Shown: positions 26,638-34,996 of the stretch, piece after piece
Layout: every line of letters starts with the position of its first letter
How positions within the stretch are numbered: the stretch's first letter is position 1
Source of the DNA: Alphaproteobacteria bacterium
GTDB lineage: Bacteria; Pseudomonadota; Alphaproteobacteria; Micavibrionales; Micavibrionaceae
Assembly: GCA_020443295.1 (NCBI GenBank)
Contig: JAGRIJ010000066.1
Location: forward strand, 1-64,000
Reading direction: 5' to 3'
DNA: 64,000 nt
The notes under the pieces: model-generated
Database searches by the model: none
Seen by the model: the letters and a program-made list of their open reading frames with translations, nothing else
Told to the model about the DNA's origin: nothing
Position numbers and translations under genes: made by a program

Positions 26638-28163
26638 ATCTTTGCCTCCACCTTGATCTGTTTACTGAGAACGGCCTGGTGGATACTTTCGGGAAGCGGC
26701 TTTGTTTTTTCAAAGCGGCTGAGTAGCGGAAGCAGGACAAGGAAGTATCCGAAGTAGTAGCCGGTGCCCGCAAGGCCGAGGTAAATGAGGGGGATCCCGA
26801 GCAGAGAGGCATCCGCAGGTTGCGATCCTACATATCCCAGAACGAGGAACATCACGACAAGGAGCAGGAAAAACAGCTTGTATAACGGACGGTAGCGGGC
26901 GCTGCGGACCGGATGAGTATCGAGCCACGGCAGGACGAACAGCATGGCCACGGAGCCGAACATGGCCAGAACGCCGCCCAGCTTGGCAGAGATCGGCGCG
27001 GCTGCGGCGCTCATGCCTGGAAGGCTTTGCAGCGCACCACACAGCCCTTTAAACCCGCCATTTTCGTCAAGCCATTTCGGATCAATCCGCTGACAGGAAT
27101 CACCGGTAAAGCCTGTCAAAATCAGAAAACCTCCGATTACAAGCATGGCCCATCCCGCACTTGCAGAAAGGTAGACCGGTTTTTTGCGCCATATGAATTC
27201 CACAATCAGTACAAACAGAAAGACCAAACCGACAATGAAATACAGATTCATATTGAAAGTAATGGCCCGGAGAATTGCATAGAACGGAAGGAAGTACCAT
27301 TCCGGAACGATATGCGCCGGGGTAACCAGAGGGTTGGCCTTCGTATAGTTGTCCGGGTGCCCCAGAATGTCGGGCATGAAGAATATAAAAACGCAATAAA
27401 TCATCAAAAAGACGAGAAGGCCGAACGTATCCTTTACCGTGTAGTACGGATGAAAGGGCAAGGTGTCCTGCGGACCCTTGGTATCAATGCCCAGCGGGTT
27501 GTTCGAGCCTGTCACATGAAGCGCCCAGATGTGCAGGAAGACGACCGCGAAAATCACGAACGGCAGCAGGTAGTGCAGCGCAAAGAAGCGGGTCAGGGTT
27601 GGATTCTCGACCGAGAACCCTCCGAGCAGAAGAGTCTGGATACTTTCGCCCACATAGGGAATTGCCGTGAAAAACCCGGTAATCACCGTGGCGCCCCACA
27701 AGCTCATCTGCCCCCAGGGGAGGACATAGCCCATGAAGGCCGTTGCCATCATGAGGAGAAAAATCAGTGCGCCCAAGATCCAGAGAAGTTCGCGGGGCTT
27801 CTTGTAAGAGCCATAGTACATGCCACGAAAAATGTGAATGTAAACGGCGATAAAGAAGAAGGACGCGCCGTTCATGTGGATATAGCGGATCAACCACCCG
27901 CCGTTCACATCACGCATGATCCGTTCGACGCTGTCGAAGGCCATGTGCGTGTTGGCGGTATAATGCATGGCCAGAACTATGCCGGTCGCAATCATGGTGG
28001 CCAGCATGAACATCGCTATCGCCCCGAAATTCCAGAAATAATTGAAGTTTTTCGGGGCCGGGAATACGCCGTATTCTTTTTGCAGCATCGTGAAGATCGG
28101 CATCCGTGAGTCGATCCATTCGACGACCGTGTTTTGAAATGGTTCTCTTTCGCCGCTTGCCAT
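26634..28163 (-). CDS. petB: cytochrome b of the bc1 complex, with an extra two-helix insertion
   Basis: A 509-residue membrane protein. The haem ligands are His96/His110 and His197/His211, and the Qo-site PEWY is at 287-290. [10 protein letters not shown] and [16 protein letters not shown] mark helix F onward. Compared with the usual ~410-430 residues, about 88 residues (roughly 304-391) are inserted between the AILRAI segment and LGGVLA. They contain two further hydrophobic helices (about 306-324 and 336-352) and a loop with two Cys. Genes petA and petC flank it closely (5-bp gap and 4-bp overlap). Confidence 0.95.
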   Translation of the reverse strand: MASGEREPFQNTVVEWIDSRMPIFTMLQKEYGVFPAPKNFNYFWNFGAIAMFMLATMIATGIVLAMHYTANTHMAFDSVERIMRDVNGGWLIRYIHMNGASFFFIAVYIHIFRGMYYGSYKKPRELLWILGALIFLLMMATAFMGYVLPWGQMSLWGATVITGFFTAIPYVGESIQTLLLGGFSVENPTLTRFFALHYLLPFVIFAVVFLHIWALHVTGSNNPLGIDTKGPQDTLPFHPYYTVKDTFGLLVFLMIYCVFIFFMPDILGHPDNYTKANPLVTPAHIVPEWYFLPFYAILRAITFNMNLYFIVGLVFLFVLIVEFIWRKKPVYLSASAGWAMLVIGGFLILTGFTGDSCQRIDPKWLDENGGFKGLCGALQSLPGMSAAAAPISAKLGGVLAMFGSVAMLFVLPWLDTHPVRSARYRPLYKLFFLLLVVMFLVLGYVGSQPADASLLGIPLIYLGLAGTGYYFGYFLVLLPLLSRFEKTKPLPESIHQAVLSKQIKVEAKI

Positions 28164-28168
28164 GACCG

Positions 28169-28717
28169 TTATCCGATCTTGATTTTGGTATCGCTAAGGA
28201 ACTGATAAGGCGGAACCGCGAGATTTTTCGGCGCCGGGCCTTTCCGGATACGGCCGGAGGTATCGTATTGCGAGCCGTGGCACGAACAGAACCAGCCCCC
28301 GAATTCTCCGTGGTTATCCGATTCCTTTTGTCCTTGCGGTACACAACCCAAATGCGTGCAGACCCCGACAACGACCAGCCATTCGGGCTTTTTCACGCGC
28401 TCTTCGTCCGTCTGTTTGTCGATGAGGTTCTGAAGATTGACGTCTTCGGCACTTTCTATCTGTTCGGGCGTGCGGTGACGGATAAAGACGGGTTTTCCGC
28501 GCCACATAACAGTTTTCGCCGCGCCGGCGGGAATATCGCTGATGTCGACCTCGACACTGGCCATCGCCAAGGTATCTTTAGCCGGATTGAGAGAATTTAT
28601 CAGGGGAAAAGCCGCAATCGCAGCACCTACGGCACCGAATGCTCCGGCCAGAAGCGCCATAAAATCGCGCCTCGTTTCACCGTCTGGACCATGCTCGGGA
28701 TGGGTTTCGGCTGACAT
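28169..28717 (-). CDS. petA: ubiquinol-cytochrome c reductase Rieske iron-sulfur subunit
   Basis: About 182 residues. A Tat-like RRDFM (16-20) precedes the membrane anchor (about 21-41). The 2Fe-2S ligands are C120-T-H122 in CTHLGC and C144-S-C146-H147 in CSCHGS, with the stabilising disulfide from C125 and C146. It carries electrons from ubiquinol to cytochrome c1. The ATG at 28717 follows AGGTGAAAGA; a start at 28732 is also possible. First gene of the operon. Confidence 0.95.
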   Translation of the reverse strand: MSAETHPEHGPDGETRRDFMALLAGAFGAVGAAIAAFPLINSLNPAKDTLAMASVEVDISDIPAGAAKTVMWRGKPVFIRHRTPEQIESAEDVNLQNLIDKQTDEERVKKPEWLVVVGVCTHLGCVPQGQKESDNHGEFGGWFCSCHGSQYDTSGRIRKGPAPKNLAVPPYQFLSDTKIKIG

Positions 28718-28849
28718 TCTTTCACCTGGCATAATGATTAAGTCGGACTTATTTGCAGAAGTCTTTTAATCCTCTATTTATAGAAGATCAACCCCTGACA
28801 ATCCATCAGGAACAGAAAATTTTACACGGATTATCATTGGCCTAGTCAT

Positions 28850-29320
28850 ATGAGCGCGTTGCCTTTATCGCTTGCCTTATACCAGCCGGACATACCCCAG
28901 AATGTCGGGGCGGCAATCCGGCTCTGCGCCTGTCTTGAGGTAAGCCTGGAGATTATCGAGCCTTGCGGGTTTCTCTGGGACCCCCGCAAAATACGACAAT
29001 CGGCTATGGATTATTTTGACCGGCTGCGCCCGACCCTGCATTCGGGCTGGGGGGATTTTATTGACTTGCATCAAGGAAAGCGGCGTATCATTCTTCTGAC
29101 GACCCGGGCAGACGCCCCCTATTCCGCGTTTCGCTTTCAAAGCGGCGATATCCTGCTGGCCGGAAGGGAAAGCACGGGTGTGCCGGAGGCGGTTCATGAG
29201 GCTGCCGATGCGCGGGTCGTCGTGCCGATGGCCCAAGGCTTGCGGTCCTTGAATATTATCAATGCCTGCGCCATGGTCCTTGGGGAGGCCTTACGGCAAA
29301 CACGCTGGTCAAACATGTAG
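28850..29320 (+). CDS. trmL: tRNA (cytidine/uridine-34-2'-O)-methyltransferase
   Basis: A 156-residue SPOUT methyltransferase that methylates the wobble ribose of leucine tRNAs. The family motifs are LYQPDIPQNVGAAIRLCACL at the N-terminus, DILLAGRESTGVPEAVHE in the middle and VPMAQGLRSLNIINACAMVLGEALRQ at the knotted C-terminus. Length is standard. hemF follows 12 bp later with its own AAGGAG site, so they may be cotranscribed. Confidence 0.95.
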   Translation: MSALPLSLALYQPDIPQNVGAAIRLCACLEVSLEIIEPCGFLWDPRKIRQSAMDYFDRLRPTLHSGWGDFIDLHQGKRRIILLTTRADAPYSAFRFQSGDILLAGRESTGVPEAVHEAADARVVVPMAQGLRSLNIINACAMVLGEALRQTRWSNM

Positions 29321-29332
29321 TTAAGGAGAGTC

Positions 29333-30238
29333 ATGAAAGCGAAAGAAAAAGAGGTGCCCCTTGAAGATAAACAAGAGCAGGCTGCGAACTGGTTTTATTC
29401 GCTGCAGGCCCTGATTTGCGAGGCTTTCGAAAAACTTGAAGACGATCTTTCCGGCGGACCGAAGGCGAGCCTTCCGGCCGGGCGATTCGAGAAAACGCCA
29501 TGGGAACGCGAAAAAAGCGAGGAACCTAACGCATCCGGCTCTCTCCTGCAGGGCGGCGGCACCATGGCGGTGATGCGCGGGCGCGTGTTCGAGAAAGTGG
29601 GCGTTAATGTCTCACGCGTACACGGGAAATTTTCAAAGGACTATGCCAAGCAAATGCCCGGCGCCGAGGAAAGCGACGGGCATTTCTGGGCTTCGGGCCT
29701 TTCGCTGGTCGCGCATCTGCAATCGCCGCTGGTTCCGGCTGTTCACATGAACACGCGGATGATCATGACCTCCAAATCCTGGTTCGGCGGAGGGGCCGAT
29801 TTGACGCCCATGTTTGAGAGCGCGGAGGACACTCAGGATTTTCATGCGGCGTTCAAAGATTGCTGCGATTCATTCGATCCGGCCTATTACCCGGAATTCA
29901 AGGAATGGTGCGACCGTTATTTCTTTCTGCCCCACCGAAACGAGCCGCGGGGGATCGGCGGGATTTTCTATGATTATCTAGACCGGAAGAACTGGGATGA
30001 GGATTTTGCCTTCACCAAAGCCGTCGGACGGACGTTTCTTGATATTTACCCCAAGCTGGTTGCCCGTTCCATGAACAGGGACTGGACCGACGAGGAGCGG
30101 GAGTACCAGCTGGTTAAACGCGGGCGGTATGTCGAATTTAACCTGCTTTATGACCGTGGCACGCAATTCGGCCTCAAGACGGGCGGGAATACGGAAGCCA
30201 TCCTGATGTCTATGCCTCCTGAAGCAAAGTGGCCGTAA
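29333..30238 (+). CDS. hemF: aerobic coproporphyrinogen III oxidase
   Basis: A 301-residue enzyme that converts coproporphyrinogen III to protoporphyrinogen IX using oxygen. The conserved [10 protein letters not shown] is present near residue 150, followed by [16 protein letters not shown] near 200 and [32 protein letters not shown] at the C-terminus. The start follows AAGGAGAGTC. Haem synthesis next to cytochrome genes makes sense, although the operons are divergent. Confidence 0.97.
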   Translation: MKAKEKEVPLEDKQEQAANWFYSLQALICEAFEKLEDDLSGGPKASLPAGRFEKTPWEREKSEEPNASGSLLQGGGTMAVMRGRVFEKVGVNVSRVHGKFSKDYAKQMPGAEESDGHFWASGLSLVAHLQSPLVPAVHMNTRMIMTSKSWFGGGADLTPMFESAEDTQDFHAAFKDCCDSFDPAYYPEFKEWCDRYFFLPHRNEPRGIGGIFYDYLDRKNWDEDFAFTKAVGRTFLDIYPKLVARSMNRDWTDEEREYQLVKRGRYVEFNLLYDRGTQFGLKTGGNTEAILMSMPPEAKWP

Positions 30239-30343
30239 AATCAATCTTTTACGTTGCATCGCAGCACATCGTTTTCTTTCAGAAGCGTGCCCAGACGTCC
30301 TAGAATAGTGAACTGGTTTCACTCTAGACGTACGCAATAATTT

Positions 30344-31285
30344 ATGGATGACGAAGAAGGCCGCAAGTATCTGGCCCATTATATGATTGAGGCGTGGCGG
30401 AGGCGCGGTGGAGATTCCTTTATGCCAGCCACCATCCGCCGGGAGTCGTTTTCCGAAAGTCCGGAAATTACTTTTCATACGGCCAACGGGGATTTCCGTT
30501 TTGGTTTCGGCAAAACTCCTTTTAACACGGCGGATGCAGACCTGCTTATTTCGGATAAATGGCGTATGTTTCAGACTTTGGGAAATACCCTGCCGCTGCC
30601 CTTTACGGAAAGGGTAGCAAAGAGAGATGTCCGCGGCGAGGCAGAGATTGCGGCCGGGATCGTTGCCAAAACACAGGACCCCGGACACCCGTTTAGTTTC
30701 CCGCTGATCGTCAAGCCCTCCGAAGGGTCGTTGTCTCGTCATGTTTATATTGCGCGAGATGAGCAAGAGCTTGTTCATGCTCTCCGTGAGAACCGTTCAG
30801 ACACTTCTTACGGGGATGGCGTTCTTATTCAACAATTTCTTGGCGATGAACAGGGTTTGTTCACGGAGATGCGCGCCATCTGTCTGGACGGCAGGACCCA
30901 GATCGCTTTCGACCGGACGACGGATCAAGATATCCCTGCCGGCGTACTTACCGATCCAGCGCAATGGCCGGGGGTCCGGCTTAGAGAAAACCTGGATATA
31001 GCCGTTCTTGCGCAAATCGACGTGATTGCAGAATATCTTTACGAAAATTACGGCGTTTCATATGTCACGTTCGATATGAAGCGCGACCGGGCGGGAAGAG
31101 TCTGGATCGTGGAAGGAAACGTTGCAGCCATGGGACTGGATGTTATGGAGCGCGACCTTATGAACGGCAGAAGAATTGTGCCGGGGCTGGCGGACAAAAT
31201 GCTGGATAAAGTGGTGGCGACCGGTCTGACCCCCGAGAAGGAGCCTGCGAATGCGTCAAGAGGCGCCGAACCGGAATTCTCCTAA
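30344..31285 (+). CDS. orphan ATP-grasp-like protein
   Basis: A 313-residue soluble protein. LIVKPSEGSLSRHVYIARDE near residues 125-145 resembles the ATP-grasp lysine and glycine-rich loop. IQQFLGDEQGLFTEMRAICLDG and VWIVEGNVAAMGLDVMERDL near 230-260 resemble the distal metal-binding E/N motif. The N-terminal 100 residues are not recognised. Substrate is unknown; ATP-grasp enzymes usually ligate a carboxylate to an amine or thiol. No clear Shine-Dalgarno site precedes the ATG. It is convergent with the CCA-adding enzyme gene. Confidence 0.7.
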   Translation: MDDEEGRKYLAHYMIEAWRRRGGDSFMPATIRRESFSESPEITFHTANGDFRFGFGKTPFNTADADLLISDKWRMFQTLGNTLPLPFTERVAKRDVRGEAEIAAGIVAKTQDPGHPFSFPLIVKPSEGSLSRHVYIARDEQELVHALRENRSDTSYGDGVLIQQFLGDEQGLFTEMRAICLDGRTQIAFDRTTDQDIPAGVLTDPAQWPGVRLRENLDIAVLAQIDVIAEYLYENYGVSYVTFDMKRDRAGRVWIVEGNVAAMGLDVMERDLMNGRRIVPGLADKMLDKVVATGLTPEKEPANASRGAEPEFS

Positions 31286-31288
31286 CCC

Positions 31289-32518
31289 TTACAAGTTTTT
31301 GAGACAAGTTTCTTTATCGGCTGCGAACCCGTCTTCTATCCACCAGTCTTCCAGTTTCTGCATTTTTTCGCCCAGTTCGGGTCCCTGAGGTATTCCGGCC
31401 TTGATCAGATCGTTTCCCGTGACCGGAAAATCGGGCACTTCCCAGTTTTGTATCAGATCCAGAGCCTTGGGTGCATAAGCATTCATGACCCGGTCCTGCG
31501 CCAGTTCCACCATGAGCGCCTGCGCGGCGATCACCCGCCCAAACCGATAGATACAGACCCTTACCGCAGGGTCGCAAGAGAGGTCAGGAAGGTTCAGCGC
31601 GCCGGAGAGCGCCTGCATATCCTTCAGAAAAACTTTAGGGAACAGGAGCAGTTTTTCCATCGCCTTAATATTTCCCTCTTTGAGCCCGGCCTGCACAAAA
31701 AGGCGGGCGGGAAGCGATATCAGGCCATAGCGTTTCTGAAAGTTGCAAAAATGTTCAAAGAAATCAGGTTGGTATTCCAGATGAGAAAATTCTTTTAAAA
31801 TATTATTTTTAAACATTATTTCTAAAATTCTGTATGGCTTGTCAGAGGCCATGATTTTAAAAACCTCCTGCGTAATCCGTTCGCGAGAGAGCGTGCCGAT
31901 TTTATCGGCAGAGGCGCGGCAGGCCTTCAGCGCATCCGGATCGAAATCCCCTAGCCCGTATATGGCATGAAAACGAAAGAACCGGAGAATCCGCAAGTAA
32001 TCCTCCTCGATTCTTTTCCTGGCTTCCCCGACAAAACGGATGCGGCGCGCATCCAGATCATCCAGCCCCTGTCCGGTCGGATCATAAATTTTTCCATTTG
32101 AGTCGGCCAGCAGCGTGTTCATCGTAAAATCGCGACGCTTTGCGTCTTCCAGCCAGTTCTCCGTGAATGTAACGACTGCGTGGCGGCCATCGGTTTCAAC
32201 GTCATGACGAAGGGTCGTGATCTCGAAATGCAGTTTATTGATGACGGCGGTGACCGTGCCGTGCTGCAAGCCTGTCGGGATGACTGTGATCCCTGCTTTT
32301 TCAAGCTTTTCGATTACTTTCTCCGGTTTAAGGCGGGTCGCCAGATCAACATCTTCCACCGGAAGGTTGAGCAAGGCATTGCGCACGCATCCCCCCACAA
32401 AAAGAGCAACCGGATGATCTTGTTTCTCACCTGTTTCGAGAGCGGCCAATAACTGGCGGGATTCCTGCGAAATCATCCAGTCCTGCGGCGGAATTGTCTT
32501 GGCGGCTTCAAGAGTCAT
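31289..32518 (-). CDS. cca: CCA tRNA nucleotidyltransferase
   Basis: About 409 residues, class II polymerase-beta fold. ALFVGGCVRNALLNLPVEDVDLAT holds the nucleotide-binding and metal motif. DAKRRDFTMNTLL and DYLRILRFFRFHAIYG are the following family motifs. It adds or repairs the 3' CCA of tRNAs. The ATG at 32518 overlaps the end of the DUF1285 gene by 11 bp; a longer start at 32590 would overlap it more. The pairing with DUF1285 is common in Alphaproteobacteria. Confidence 0.93.
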   Translation of the reverse strand: MTLEAAKTIPPQDWMISQESRQLLAALETGEKQDHPVALFVGGCVRNALLNLPVEDVDLATRLKPEKVIEKLEKAGITVIPTGLQHGTVTAVINKLHFEITTLRHDVETDGRHAVVTFTENWLEDAKRRDFTMNTLLADSNGKIYDPTGQGLDDLDARRIRFVGEARKRIEEDYLRILRFFRFHAIYGLGDFDPDALKACRASADKIGTLSRERITQEVFKIMASDKPYRILEIMFKNNILKEFSHLEYQPDFFEHFCNFQKRYGLISLPARLFVQAGLKEGNIKAMEKLLLFPKVFLKDMQALSGALNLPDLSCDPAVRVCIYRFGRVIAAQALMVELAQDRVMNAYAPKALDLIQNWEVPDFPVTGNDLIKAGIPQGPELGEKMQKLEDWWIEDGFAADKETCLKNL

Positions 32519-32990
32519 CGAGTGTTTCCGCAAATTTGTAAGCATGACCATTAACCGTGACAGATTCCCCGTATTTGAGCGCGAGTTCATAATAAACCGC
32601 CCGGCCTATGCGGGCATAAAGACCCTCGCGCACATGAATATAAGGGATTTTATTCTCCGCTCCTTTATACGACCTCAATTCCAGAGGGTTGTCCGGCGTT
32701 ACCCTGACTTTTTCCCCGATATTTGTCGTTAAAACAAACTCCTTTTCCGAAATGTCATAATCCGTGACAATGAACGGAACATCCTCCACCTCGACCCGAT
32801 ATTTTTCGTAAGGGGACTGGAGCCAGTAACGGCCCTGCGCGTCGCGCTTTAATCCCCTATGGGCGAATAAAACCACGAGAGCCTCTCTTGCAATGGGCTG
32901 GCCGTCATGGAACCAGCGTCCTTCGCTGTCAATCCGGAAATTCTGCGGGTCCTGGTCTGGTTGTGGTTGTATCATGGGGGCTGTTGGCAT
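32508..32990 (-). CDS. DUF1285 family protein
   Basis: A 160-residue protein with the family run FRIDSEGRWFHDGQPIAREALV, then YWLQSPYEKYRVEVEDVPFIV and PYIHVREGLYARIGRAVYYEL. Structures of the family show a beta-rich fold, but the function is unknown. It lies upstream of cca and divergent from moxR with an 84-bp gap. This neighbourhood is conserved in Alphaproteobacteria. Confidence 0.92.
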   Translation of the reverse strand: MPTAPMIQPQPDQDPQNFRIDSEGRWFHDGQPIAREALVVLFAHRGLKRDAQGRYWLQSPYEKYRVEVEDVPFIVTDYDISEKEFVLTTNIGEKVRVTPDNPLELRSYKGAENKIPYIHVREGLYARIGRAVYYELALKYGESVTVNGHAYKFAETLDDS

Positions 32991-33074
32991 TAAGATACCG
33001 CCGAAACGGATGTTTTGACCTGTTTTAAGGTATCATAGTTTCCGTCCCCTCTTTTAGGAAGGAGTTTTTCAGCC

Positions 33075-34067
33075 GTGAGCGAGAGCAAGAGAACCCGAAA
33101 CCCCAAGGATTTTGTCGATGAATCTGCGCAAAGGCTTTTCAGGGCGCGCTCGGAAATTTCCAAGATCATTTTCGGGCAGCAGGCGGTCGTCGACCTGACC
33201 CTTGTTACACTGGTTTCCGGCGGTCACGTGCTGCTGGTGGGCGTTCCGGGGCTGGCCAAGACATTATTGGTCGACACGACGGCAAAGGTTCTGGGGCTGA
33301 CCTCCAACCGGATCCAGTGCACGCCCGACCTGATGCCTGCCGATATTATCGGATCCGAAGTTTTGGAGGAGGACGATAAAAAGAAGCGCTCTTTCCGGTT
33401 TATTCCCGGACCGATCTTTACGGAATTTTTGATGGCGGACGAGATCAACCGCGCCAGCCCGCGCACACAATCAGCGCTTCTGCAGGCGATGCAGGAAAAA
33501 GAAGTCTCCGTTGCCGGGCGGCCCTTTGCCCTGCCGCGTCCGTTCCATGTTCTTGCAACGCAGAACCCGATCGAGCAGGAGGGAACCTATCCGCTGCCCG
33601 AAGCGCAGCTTGACCGCTTCATGATGCAGATCGACGTGGATTACCCGGATGAGCAATCGGAAATGGAAATTATGCTGAACACCACGTCCAACGAACATTA
33701 TGAGCCGCAAACCGTCATGAGCAAGCAGGACCTGATCGACATCCAGATCCTCGTGCGCGATATGCCCATCGGGGAAGAAGTCGTTACTTCGATCCTCAAG
33801 CTCGTGCGGTCTTTAAGGCCAGGACCGGACGCGCCGGATATCGTCAACGAATTTGTCACCTGGGCGCCGGGTCCGCGCGGATCGCAAGGGCTGATGCTTG
33901 CCGCCCGCGCAGCGGCACTGGTTGACGGGCGGATCATGCCCGTTCTTGAGGATGTGCACGCACTGGCGGTTCCCATTCTTCGGCACCGGATGGCACTCAA
34001 TTTCAAGGCGCGAGCGCAAGGAATTAGTGTCAGCGACGTTATCAGCCAGATTGCGGGAAAAATCTAA
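33075..34067 (+). CDS. MoxR-family AAA+ ATPase
   Basis: A 330-residue ATPase. Walker A is GVPGLAKT near 57-64, Walker B is FLMADEINRASPRTQSALL, and sensor 1 is VLATQNPIEQEGTYPLPEAQLDRF. MoxR proteins act as chaperone-like partners of VWA-domain proteins. The GTG start at 33075 has GGAAGGAG ten bases upstream. It heads the cluster moxR-DUF58-DUF4159-VWA, the Bat-like arrangement. Confidence 0.94.
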   Translation: MSESKRTRNPKDFVDESAQRLFRARSEISKIIFGQQAVVDLTLVTLVSGGHVLLVGVPGLAKTLLVDTTAKVLGLTSNRIQCTPDLMPADIIGSEVLEEDDKKKRSFRFIPGPIFTEFLMADEINRASPRTQSALLQAMQEKEVSVAGRPFALPRPFHVLATQNPIEQEGTYPLPEAQLDRFMMQIDVDYPDEQSEMEIMLNTTSNEHYEPQTVMSKQDLIDIQILVRDMPIGEEVVTSILKLVRSLRPGPDAPDIVNEFVTWAPGPRGSQGLMLAARAAALVDGRIMPVLEDVHALAVPILRHRMALNFKARAQGISVSDVISQIAGKI

Positions 34068-34093
34068 ACGGATACCCGGATTGCTTGGATTTC

Positions 34094-34996
34094 ATGGTTC
34101 GCTTAAAAGACATACTCTCTTTCCGGCATGAGGCCGATAAAGCCTCGGCCCTTTTACCGGCCCTGATGATGCGGGCCGAGAAAGTCGCAAGCGGAATTCT
34201 TCACGGCGACCACGCGCTGAGAAAGGCCGGGGCGGGAGAAAAATTCTGGCAGTTCCGGGAATATGAGCCGGGAGACCGTCCACAGGATATCGACTGGCGA
34301 CAATCCGCAAAGACCGAGAATATCTATATCCGTCAGAGGGAATGGCAAATTGCTCAGAAAACTTTTTTCTGGTGCTCGTCGGGCGACGGGATGGCGTATT
34401 CATCGGCAAAAACTCTGCCGCAAAAGCTGGATGTCGCGCGTGTCATCACGCTGGCTCTTGCCATTCTTCTCTCACGTGCCGACGAACAGATCGGGATGTT
34501 CGGCGATTCCAAGACAGGGCGGAGCGAACTTCGTCTGGAGCAAATCGCGCAGACCCTTCTGGATGAAACGAAGGACCCTGAATCTCTTCCGGCTGCGGGC
34601 GTCTTTCCGGTCCCTCAGCATTCCTCGCTTATTCTTGCCGGGGATTTTCTTGAGCCCCTGCCCCATATTGCCGAATCCTTTGATTATCTGTCGGCTTCGG
34701 TGCAGAATGCGCTGGTGGTTCAGGTGCTCGATCCGCAAGAGCTGGACCTGAATTTTCAGGGGCGTGTGACATTCCAGGGTTCGAGGCACGGTGAACGCGA
34801 AACAGTGAATAACGTGCGTTCCATACAAGAACAATACAAACAGCGCATCCAAAACCAGATTCAGGGCGTTTATGATTTGTGCGCCGAGCGCAACTGGACC
34901 TATATCCTTCACCGCACGGACCAGCCGCTAGCCGATACCGTTCTTGAGATCTGGCTTATGATCGGCGTTACCTCCGGACATGGGGTGCCAGCATGA
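34094..34996 (+). CDS. DUF58 domain protein
   Basis: About 300 residues. The family motif FREYEPGDRPQDIDWRQSAK lies near residues 55-75. Later comes a VWA-like stretch (VARVITLALAILLSRADEQIGMFGDS). The ATG at 34094 is used here; an in-frame TTG at 34085 is the alternative. It sits between moxR and the DUF4159 gene and overlaps the latter by ATGA. DUF58 proteins commonly pair with MoxR ATPases; the client process is unknown. Confidence 0.92.
   Translation: MVRLKDILSFRHEADKASALLPALMMRAEKVASGILHGDHALRKAGAGEKFWQFREYEPGDRPQDIDWRQSAKTENIYIRQREWQIAQKTFFWCSSGDGMAYSSAKTLPQKLDVARVITLALAILLSRADEQIGMFGDSKTGRSELRLEQIAQTLLDETKDPESLPAAGVFPVPQHSSLILAGDFLEPLPHIAESFDYLSASVQNALVVQVLDPQELDLNFQGRVTFQGSRHGERETVNNVRSIQEQYKQRIQNQIQGVYDLCAERNWTYILHRTDQPLADTVLEIWLMIGVTSGHGVPA

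Noticed and set aside
26913..28109. 398-residue plus-strand frame opposite petB
   Set aside because: It lies wholly antisense to a clear cytochrome b gene, and its composition (His/Arg/Gln-rich) is typical of a shadow frame.
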